A stretch of DNA of 17,722 bases from Hondaea fermentalgiana (lineage: Eukaryota > Sar > Bigyra > Thraustochytrida > Thraustochytriidae), in NCBI GenBank assembly GCA_014084085.1, contig NPFB01000202.1, positions 22,648-40,369 on the forward strand, written 5' to 3'. The notes below the pieces were generated by a model, which did not search any database, was not told the origin of the DNA, and saw only the letters and a list, made by a program, of their open reading frames with translations. The position numbers were made by a program, and so were the translations under genes. Below are positions 7,428 through 15,218 of the stretch, one piece after another. How positions within the stretch are numbered: position 1 is the stretch's first letter; each line of letters opens with the position of its first letter.

Positions 7428-8258
7428 CTAGCGGGCGGCGGCCTCGGTCCGCTTGCGCAAAGAGGTTTTCAAGTTAGCAATCTTGGTGGCGATCTTCTTG
7501 TCATCGGGAAAGTCGGCGGGCAGACGGCCGCCGTTCTTCTCGACAAGGACAGCCTTGAGCCAGGACTGGAGCTCCTTTGGTTTGGTTTGTGGGTTCTTGG
7601 TAATCTCATTCCGCAAGAGCTCGCCGTACTCGTGGGGGAACTTTGCGCGCGGCTTCTTGCTGTCGTCGCCAGCGCCAACGCCCGAGACGTCGGTCTCGCC
7701 CCCCATGTGGTGGGCGTGCGGCTGATGGTGATGCTGGTGCATGGCCATATCCATGGGACGCTGCATGGCGGCACTTGCGTAGTTCATGTGCGGGTCGGGG
7801 TAGTGCTGCTGCTGCGCCACGGGCTGCGCGGGGGCCTGATTGCGCTTCTTCTTTGAGACCTTCTTCGGGATGCCCGCTGCCGTCGGGTAGTCGTGCATCA
7901 TGATCTCCTGCTGGTGGGCGGGCGCGAGGATCTCCGCAATGCGCGTGCGCACCTTTTGCGTGAAAATGGCCACGGGCTCATAGTCGTGAGACGCGTGCGT
8001 CGCGATGGGCACCTCGTGCGGCGAGAGGCCCAGCACGCGTGCGACGTCGGTCGGCGACGCGTTGGGCGAGAACAGCGGCACGAAGTTCATCATGTTCATC
8101 GCCATGTGCTGCTGCTGCTGGTGTTGCTGCTGCTGCTGTTGTTGCTGCTGCTGCTGGTGCTGCTGCTGCAGGAGGTCCATGGAGTTCACCTTCTTGCGCT
8201 TGCCGCCGCCCCCGCGTCCGCCCTGCCCAGCGTCGTCTCCAGCCACCCTGCGCGGCAT
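7428..8258 (-). CDS. Gln/His-rich, probably nuclear protein, 276 aa
   Basis: The ATG at 8258 has G at -3 and is the first methionine before the protein-like region. The open frame reaches 8690 only through GC-rich Arg/Gly/Ala sequence that looks like 5' flank and has no recognisable feature. Order of parts: a Gly-rich stretch ending in KRKK (about 16-23, NLS-like); a Gln tract with interspersed His (about 31-50) encoded by mixed CAG, CAA and CAC; a folded-looking segment (about 56-125); a second basic cluster KKVSKKKR (about 131-138); a His/Met/Gln-rich linker (about 150-185); and a C-terminal, Lys-rich helical module (about 203-272) containing ELLRNEITKNP, SWLKAVLVEKNGG and IANLKTSLRKR. That layout is common in transcriptional regulators. 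I do not recognise the C-terminal module. An alternative start is the ATG at 8180 with a weaker context. Confidence 0.7.
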   Translation of the reverse strand: MPRRVAGDDAGQGGRGGGGKRKKVNSMDLLQQQHQQQQQQQQQQQHQQQQHMAMNMMNFVPLFSPNASPTDVARVLGLSPHEVPIATHASHDYEPVAIFTQKVRTRIAEILAPAHQQEIMMHDYPTAAGIPKKVSKKKRNQAPAQPVAQQQHYPDPHMNYASAAMQRPMDMAMHQHHHQPHAHHMGGETDVSGVGAGDDSKKPRAKFPHEYGELLRNEITKNPQTKPKELQSWLKAVLVEKNGGRLPADFPDDKKIATKIANLKTSLRKRTEAAAR

Positions 8259-8408
8259 TCCGCCGGCACAGCCGCCGCCCGCGCCTGCCTCGCCTCGCGC
8301 CGCTCTCTCCCGCGCGCGACCGCCGCGCTCCCTCGCGCCGCCGCTTTTTCCCGCGCGCTCGCTTTGCCGAGCGAGCCCGCCTCGCCGCGCCTCCCTCCCG
8401 CTCGCGCG

Positions 8409-8424
8409 CTTTCTTTCTTTCTTT
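8409..8424. repeat. (CTTT)n microsatellite
   Basis: CTTT units followed by CTCTCT, about 150 bp upstream of the start of the minus-strand Gln-rich gene. Confidence 0.85.
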
Positions 8425-9626
8425 CTCTCTCCTCCCGGTCGTTCGTTTGTTTGAACCCGGCCGAAGTGAGTCAACGCGCGCCTGATTGGAATTTGAAGGA
8501 GAGAAGAAAAGGGCAGTTCAATCAAACAGCCTGGCCCTGCGCGGCCGGCCCCCTCTGCGCAGAGCCCCGCAGCGCCCCCTGCGGCCACTGCCCCTCGCCG
8601 CGCGAGCCCGGCCGCCTTACGCGCGGGCCGCCGCGCCCCGCCCCCGCCTGCGTCACTGGGGGAGTGGCGAGGCCGCGTGACTGGGGACACTGCCTCTCAG
8701 AACTGCAGTGGAGAGATCTCTGGGAACTTGCGTGAAAGCGGCGCGAAAGCGGAAGGTGAGCTTCTCTCGGGAGATCCGAGCTTCCTCGCGGGGGAATACG
8801 GAAAAATAAGCGGAAAAAGAGGAAAACGCGGAATTAGCAAGAAAAAAGATGCCTGGGTTAAGGTGGGGTCACCGAGGGAAAAATCGGGACCCACTCGGGT
8901 GCACAGCATGTGGAGCAGTAAGGAACGGACGGGAACAACCGCCGTTGGGCCGATGGAAAGTCGGGGTCGGGCGAGGGAAAAATCGGATAGGGGAAAGTGT
9001 AGGAGTGGGCATAGGATGGAGATAAAAGGAAATAAATTGAATTTGACTTGAGAAAGTAAAATTGAAAGTTGAAAAAAGAAAGAATTGTGAATTGAAAGAA
9101 AACCGGAAAAAGGGAAAAGAAGAAGAAAGAAAGAAAGAAGGAAAGAAAGAAAGGAAAAGGCCTTTGCTCAGCAGAGGTATACTAGTAAAATGCGGAAAAA
9201 CAATGTGAAAAGGGAGTGAAAAAAGGGCGAACGAGCCGGGAGATGAAATGAAAGGGAGGGAAAAAGGAAGGGTCGAACGAAAAGGAAAAGAGACAAGTTG
9301 AACACGTTGCGAGTGAGTGGCCGGGCCAAAGTGGGTAGCAAACTTCGTATAGGGTGTAAATGTACACGTGCTAGGCAAGAGGGCATGTAGCATGTACGTC
9401 CGGAGACAGACGGTCCAGCCAAAGCGCGTTGTCATGCATTTGTGCGTGAAGGATCTGCCACAATGACCTTCTTTGTGGACCCCGTCAAGGATGACCTCCG
9501 GTTGAAGATCAGCCAGAAAAGAAAAGGAAAGGGAAAAAACAATGGAAGAAAAAAAAACAAAAAAACAAATGAAGTGGGAGCGAGGAGGTAAAAAGAAGAA
9601 GACAATAAACGAGTTCGTATGGTATA

Positions 9627-9640
9627 TCTAGAGCGGCCGC
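9627..9640. other. Abutting XbaI and NotI sites
   Basis: TCTAGA is followed immediately by GCGGCCGC. The same 14 bases occur in common cloning polylinkers. The flanking bases do not continue as such a polylinker. The site sits almost exactly where the purine-rich sequence gives way to the block of damaged genes. Confidence 0.9.
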
Positions 9641-9792
9641 GCAATAGCAGCAGCTACAGCTGCAGCAGCAACTACAGCAGCGCAACACACGATGGGTGAA
9701 AGTCCAATCAGAACGGTTTCATAGAGTACATGTATTATTGTGGCACATGAACAAACCAATGCGGCAAGCAAAGCGCACTCTCACCTCGATTT

Positions 9793-11190
9793 ATGATGTT
9801 TTTTGACGGTAATTCCTCAGAGAACAAAAGAATGACAAGAACAACTTGCTTTCACTTTACGCAAGAGAAATCCCGCTTCGTAGCTAGCACGAAACGGGAA
9901 AGGAGATCGAAAGCTTCTCACGCTGCCGTTCGGAGTTGGCTATGTTTTGGGGTACTTGTGTATGTTTCGGTTCTGCCGGCTTCTGGCATCAACTTTGGTC
10001 GCCGCCAGGTCTATTCGGCCCTGTGGTCCCAAGTTGTGGTTCAACTTTACAAACTAGGTCTGCGGTTGTACAAATATAATTTCGGGAGCGCGGACCAAGC
10101 TCGACGCGGACTAATGGCGTGGTCTTGTACTGGTCCTCAACTCCGCGCGTTCCCACGGTGCGGGACGATGGCGTTTTTCCTCCTTCGATATTTATCATCG
10201 ATAATCTGTCTCTCTTAGAGCAGCTTCCCGCCCGACATCAGGTCTCTGGGAAGGTTCGCCCCCTTATTGTGGTCCAATGGTTGCAGTGAAATCATTTCTC
10301 GGTGACCGTAGCAAGAAGAAATGAAGATAAGATGCTCATTATGTCGAGCTTTGGGTTGATGAACTCGACAATGACTTTATACCACGCACGAAAAGTACAT
10401 CAAGGGTTGGTACGACTACAATTCGAGGGGTCGCATGCGCATTGTCGGTGTTGACGACACCAATCATCCAACTAACACGTTTGTTAAAACGTGGCTGAAG
10501 AGCACGGATGCAATGGAGGTGGAGCCCGATATCCTTGATTTCTTGGATGTTGCAGCTGGGTACACCATCCCAACCCCAAGTGGCGATGGGATGGACTTTT
10601 ACTACCTTCGGACGTTCAACCGTAACTGGGGTACTTCTGGGGGCGGAGGAGGCTACACGCTCAAACTTGGGAATCAACAAAAACGGCACACTCGACACGA
10701 GGCTGGGCACTGTTTCGGATTCGGCCACTCGTGCAAGTTGGCGCGCTTTAACGAAAAGAAGTCAGACCGGTACCCAGCCTTCCAAGACAAGGTCGTTGGG
10801 CGCAAGGTTCCAGATGACTTGAAAGAATAGGGCTACAACAAGACAAACTACGGTGACCCGAACTCGTCCTTCATGGCAGCCGCTGGCTCTCCCTGTTTGA
10901 GCGCACCAGAATTCCACAAGCTGGGTTTTGCCCAACCGGACGAGGCCGTTTACGTGAGACCTGGCTATGAATATCGTCTCCGAACCTGCCAAGCTCCTGA
11001 GCACCTCGTTCAATTCGGCGTTGTCCACGTCGAACCTGACACCGGTAGCCGTGTTTGGTTCTCACATGTTTGGAAAACGGGCGACAAAGACGACCCGCAT
11101 GCAATTTTCGTTCATGTGAGTCCACAGTGAGGGATGCCGAAGCGTACGGGCGACCCTTCCATGCTCTTTGAAGAATTCTACTTGATGGTT
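9793..11190 (+). pseudogene. Decayed M11 (gametolysin)-like zinc metallopeptidase
   Basis: Pieces of one secreted protease lie in order, but not in one open frame. First comes an ATG-led N-terminus with a signal-peptide-like WLCFGVLVYVSVLPASG (about 9940-9990). Then protein-like sequence continues in a second frame (10080-10286, ending at TGA 10287-10289), and the first frame reopens at 10375. There 10696-10728 encodes HEAGHCFGFGH, a full HExxHxxGxxH zinc site with Glu as catalytic base. An in-frame TAG at 10828-10830 interrupts it. The frame then continues with NYGDPNSSFM, whose Met at 10873 is a plausible Met-turn 59 codons after the first zinc His, followed by SAPEFHKLGF. Another in-frame TGA is at 11128-11130. 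Known M11 proteases are secreted cell-wall-degrading enzymes. Several lesions favour a pseudogene. Short introns are the alternative: 10792-10830 is a 39-nt in-phase GT-AG segment ending exactly at the TAG. Confidence 0.6.
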
Positions 11191-11194
11191 ATTA

Positions 11195-11239
11195 TTCTTA
11201 TTGCTTTACTTTGCTTTGCTTTGCCTTGCCTTGCCTCTG
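11195..11239. repeat. TTTGC/TTGCC pentanucleotide repeat
   Basis: Tandem TTTGC, TTTAC and TTGCC units lie between the tail of the protease remnant and the stop codon of the minus-strand gene. It is the only clear microsatellite inside the lower-GC block apart from the 13971 repeat. Confidence 0.8.
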
Positions 11240-11261
11240 CTTCGACGTTTTGCGACCAAAT

Positions 11262-13801
11262 CTATGCAACCTGATCAAGATTCAGTGCCCTGCGAAGGAA
11301 TCGAACTCTGATCGAGGGATAATCCGCGACAAATTTTGCACATGATATATGGACCATGGGCAACGTATATGCCTCCGATAACACCTGATACTCTACAAGA
11401 GGTATGAACGTTGGCATCTCGTAATAGTCCAGTGCTTTGATGACCGCGAAGAGCTCATATAGGGAGTAAAATCCTACGTTGCTCAATGATCCTTGTTGAA
11501 TCAGGAGTTTGAAGATATTGAACACCCTCACGTTGCCTGGAAAATCGGATGTGAGATCAATCTTGGTCCACTGTCGTTTAGATGATGCACTAAAACGAGT
11601 TGCAAATAACCCAGAGATGGAGACGAGATTCTTGACGGGGATCGTCGTTGAGGTAGCATTGGTGTGATGTTGGCGTGCACCAGTCCCGTCTACAGTGTTG
11701 AACACTACGCATTTGCCTTCCATATTATCTTGCAACGCGCAGGCAAATGTGATATTTGCGTCGTCCTTGAACTCAGGAAACATGAGTGGATACCAGGCAC
11801 TCCACGTCGATCTGTCCCATAGCATCTGGGTTAAGCACCCGTACACCTGATCAATGGTGGGAGGGCCGAGGGGTCCCAAATACCAATAAACCTCCAATAG
11901 AGGCTTCCTTGCAATGAATCTCTGCAGGAAACTGAAGTCCAATGACTGAAGCACTTTGATGACTTTGTCTGAATGTGGTGCATTGAACCGGGCTGCAATG
12001 CGGACAACAATCAACTGCGCATATTGCAGAAATGCCGTGTCCCTTTCATCGATCAACCTGATGGTAATGTTCACAAGGCAGTCGAAAAACTCCAGAAATG
12101 AATGTTGGCTTTCGCAAATGCGTCTGTCATAAAGACCATCATCGCAGTGACGTCAAAAGGCTTGCCCATTAGCTTCAACCAATGCACAAACTGTTTACTC
12201 CGAAAGAGGGCGTCTAAGAACGATGGGTTCTCACTCATCAGAAAATGCAATGAAGGGTCCATGTACTCGGACCACTCCATGGCCCTTGCGATTTCCAAAC
12301 AATGTTCCTCCGTCGCCAACATGGACATGTAGCCCAGTTCCACTCTGAACTGTCGAGCAGCTTCCAACTTCCACTGGATGTGGGCCAGCGATCTCTGCAC
12401 TTCATATTCTTTTGTGGTGAAGAGGGCGTACGTTAGAGCAGGGTTTAATTGACCGATCGCGCGCAGATATTTCGCGCGAACAGACTCGTCATCGTGAGTG
12501 ATGAAGGGTTCAAAATGCATGGGTTGCTCGGCGAGTCGAGGATCTTTCATCATGGAGCGAAAGATTGCGTCATCACTCGTCGTGGCGAGGACATAGACGC
12601 GAGCTGCGACTGATGTTCGCATCATCGAACGGATGCGCATGATGATGTCGACAGGGACATGTATCGTCGACCACTGCACGAAGGCCAGTAAGATCATAAT
12701 GGCGTTGTCCAAATCGCTAGTGGGGGTCGGTGCATCTTTGATGCCAAACCACCTGTCAAATTCGGATGGGCACCTGCCTATCGGGTTTGCGCTGGTTGCT
12801 GTTGTAAACACACGATTTACCATAGCGATGACGCTTGGGCCGAGAGCGACGACCTCGTCCTGCTGAAGTCCATCGCTCCGGAGAAGTGACACCACAACAT
12901 TGGACAACGGGCCTTTGAAAGATTCCGTCTCGAGGGTCGGATATTCCAAAATTGCACGGAGCAGCCGAACCTTGTACGCCGGGTCATCTGGGGTCCTCAA
13001 TTCATCTCCAAGTTGCAGGTATGTTGCCACATTTGGCGATCTCAAAGCAAGAGCCTGGAGAACGTTCAAATCTGGGTCATCGTAGTGAAAGTACTTCAAG
13101 ATCCTAACGATCACTCCACCGTCGAACGGGAGCCCGGCATCAGCGATCCGCGCAAGAGCACTGTTGAAAATGGCATCAAATTCACCAGTTTCGACATCCG
13201 TAAACAGGTCGTCATCGTTCCGACCAATGTGCACCCCCAGTAGCATGAATAATCCCATTGCGATGGTATTGTCCTGCCGTAGCAGTTCCCTCATTTTTTG
13301 GATGAAGATTCGTTCCCCTTGCTCAATCTCCTCGTCATCGTGATGTGTAACGGCGCCGTTGAAGCGAGCAAGTAGCAATTGCGCGACCACATTGTCGCCC
13401 ATGCCGATGTCCTCACCCGGGAACCATTGCACTGGCGGGCAGTGTTGACAGTAGTATTCTTGGTAGGATTCAATCTCTTCATTGATCTTCATCGTAGCGT
13501 CGTAGAGCTGTGACCAATGTTCTTCGTTATAGACATCCCCCATTGCACTGCGTACCAGTTCATCGCGGCGCGTGGTGCAGCGTAGTATGGATGCTTCGAA
13601 CTCGTTCAACGATGCTGTCGCTTTTTCAACGAACTCGTTGTTGTCGCATTTCGCGACGCTAGTACGCGTTCGTGCGCAGCACAAAGCGTAGTACACGGTG
13701 CCATTTACCCTCTGGATCGCTGCACCGACGGTCTTTGCAAGCTTGCCCTTTGCACTCCACGCCTGCTTCTCCTCATTCGTGCGCGGCTTGAAGGTCGGCA
13801 T
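11262..13801 (-). pseudogene. Large gene of unknown family, one frameshift (about 850 aa)
   Basis: The first part reads from the ATG at 13801 (GCC before it) for 576 codons to TGA at 12071-12073. The longer frame to 13822 starts at TTG. The second part is the -1 frame, which has no ATG at its 5' end and continues for about 270 codons to TAG at 11262. The break lies between 12074 and 12152. Just before the first stop the -1 frame reads SFLEFFDCLVNITIRL, which joins naturally to the upstream text, so a single-base deletion in one gene is the simplest view. The protein looks mostly alpha-helical and soluble, with a CxxC (YYCQHC, residues 118 and 121) followed by WFPGEDI (126-132). No known domain is recognised. 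Residues about 65-142 align with the divergent gene at 14008. Alternatives are an assembly error or programmed -1 frameshifting; the TTTTT run at the site is not a classic slippery heptamer. Confidence 0.6.
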
Positions 13802-14007
13802 GGCTTCGCTTGGCTTCCTCAATCGTTGCTGGTTTGCTTTGCTCTGTGGGTGGTAGGCGATCTCGCCGCGAACTCACATGTCAGTCCAATGTCGGACTGC
13901 CTGTGAATTGATCGAAGAACGATCCTGGAACTGGACTGGAATCGCCGCCCGCATTGTGCAATGGAGACCGAGCGACCAAGCGACCAAGCGACCAAGCGAG
14001 CGACACC
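13802..14007. promoter_or_regulatory. Short divergent promoter region between paralogues
   Basis: A gap of 206 bp separates the start codons of two divergent, related genes. It includes an 8-bp tandem repeat at 13971-13994. An upstream ATG at 13961 is out of frame with the gene at 14008 and overlaps its start, so it could lower translation if the transcript begins upstream of it. Confidence 0.4.
13971..13994. repeat. (AGCGACCA)3 tandem repeat
   Basis: Three perfect 8-bp units followed by the partial AGCGAGCGAC, ending a few bases before the ATG at 14008. Confidence 0.9.
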
Positions 14008-14504
14008 ATGGGCACCATGGATGCCGCGGGTGAGACCACAACTTCGGATTGGCTATCTACTCGCATAAGGCAACCGACTCTTGCCGAAGATGAGCAGCGT
14101 ATAGCTGCCGCTACGAGGGCGGACGACATCGCTCTTGCCATCAAGAAAATACAGCTTGCGGAGTTCTTGGTCAGAGGACTTCCGTTTGAAATCAATTCAC
14201 TCGCTGCGAACACCAACCTTACGCGTATGGTGCAGCGGATGCGAACCAGGTTAACTTCTTGTCGTGATCAGAGAGTGACTCTCATTGGCAAAGGAGACCA
14301 CGCTACAAACGATGACTGGATTCTACTGGACAGCATTGCTATCTCCGCGGTGAAGACGGCACAAGACGTTCACCAAAGCATCCGGTGCCATGTGAAACCC
14401 CGAGGCTACTTCCCACCAGGAGATATCGAAGGTGCCCAAATTGACGGCATTGAAGCTATCTTGAGCATGCAAAACAATAGTCTCCAAGGCATGTCATCTG
14501 GCTG
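14008..14504 (+). pseudogene. Truncated paralogue of the 11262-13801 gene (about 165 aa left)
   Basis: The ATG at 14008 has an excellent context (ACACC ATG GG), with a second good ATG at 14017. The first 160 or so residues look like a normal helical protein. Residues about 78-152 align with residues 68-142 of the divergent gene: RDxxV, then GD, then N followed by two acidic residues and W, then L-x-D or LLD, then a Cys/Pro segment leading to YFPPGDI against WFPGEDI, and IEAIL against VAQLL. Near base 14,500 the composition becomes GC-rich, and the frame continues to a TAG at 14842 as Arg/Ser/Pro-rich sequence with no resemblance to the paralogue. I therefore place the end of the real gene near 14504. 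It has lost most of a protein about 850 aa long. A short functional protein using the new tail is possible but less likely. Confidence 0.5.
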
Positions 14505-15218
14505 CCCTCGCCATGCGCCTCGCAAGTTTCCCGGCGACCGCACTCGATCGCGAGCTCGCTCTCGGCGCTTCCTCCCAACTTCTGAGCGTTGGTCCAGCCC
14601 CCCGCTCACGTCATCCCCCCTCCTGCCGTCTTCTCTTCTCTTGGCCGGCGCATCTCCTCCTCGCTCTCTCCACGCGCCCGCGCAGAGGCAAGCGCAGCCG
14701 CATGCGCTCCGCTCGCTCTACGCCGACCCTGCCTCGCCGGCGCGGCAGCCGCTCTGGCCAAGCGCGGCGCGGCGGCGGCGGCCGAGGGGCTTGGGTGGCT
14801 GGCTTGGGCTCGGGAGAGTCGGAGGAAAGCCGCGGAGTATGTAGTGGCCCGGCCTATGTGGCGCTCTCTCCCTTATCATCACACAGACCGGGAGCAGTCA
14901 GTAAAAGGGGCGAAGCTCTCGGCCCGGCGGCCGGGGCTCCTAGGCCCTGCCTAGCGGAACGCCTAGCAGTCGCCGCCCCGGCCGCGGCCTTTTTTCTCCG
15001 CGGGAGAGGCGCCTGCATTTCTCCGCGCGACGGAATCCCGACTGGGAAGCGCGAAGGCGGCGGCGCGCAAAACCCAATCGATCAGTCGGCGAATTGCTCG
15101 ACCGAACGCATCCGTCGACGGCGCGAGAGAGCGGAGCGGAGGAGAGGAAATTCGTATCGTATCGTAGCAAGCGAGGCTTTTGGATTTGGCGTTGGGAGGA
15201 AGCGAACGGGAAGAGAAC
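14505..15218. other. GC-rich upstream region of the transporter gene
   Basis: Pyrimidine-rich and CG-rich sequence without a supportable gene. The overlapping open frames here are Arg/Ala/Pro-rich and lie in frames different from the transporter. TCGTATCGTATCG near 15152-15165 is a small direct repeat about 60 bp before the start codon and may lie in the promoter or 5' UTR. Confidence 0.5.

Larger units (their letters stand above)
8259..9792. other. Gene-free upstream region: GC-rich, then purine-rich
   Basis: From 8259 to about 8690 the sequence is very GC-rich with a CTTT microsatellite and is the likely promoter and 5' UTR of the Gln-rich gene. From about 8750 to 9600 the plus strand is strongly purine-rich (GGAAAA, AGAAAG and GAAAGG units), and a 15-nt direct repeat, CGAGGGAAAAATCGG, occurs at 8873-8887 and 8972-8986. 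A frame open from 9391 to about 9590 begins protein-like (MTFFVDPVKDDLRLK from 9463) but runs into a Lys-rich low-complexity tail. From 9641 the sequence becomes CAG/CTG-rich and then less biased. Confidence 0.5.

Noticed and set aside
8440..8470. tRNA T-loop-like string (reverse complement GGGTTCAAAC)
   Set aside because: No matching five-base T stem, anticodon arm or acceptor stem around it.
8259..8690. N-terminal extension of the Gln-rich protein up to 8690
   Set aside because: Arg/Gly/Ala-rich translation of a GC-rich, microsatellite-containing region. The ATG at 8258 has a good context and fits better.
8869..9435. Minus-strand Phe/Ser/Pro-rich frame of 188 codons
   Set aside because: It is the direct readout of the polypyrimidine strand; runs such as SFFPSFFLSSS mirror the repeats.
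9391..9591. Plus-strand frame containing MTFFVDPVKDDLRLK
   Set aside because: About 20 codons look protein-like, but the rest is a Lys/Asn-rich readout of the purine tract. No family is recognised, so it is only mentioned in the gap entry.
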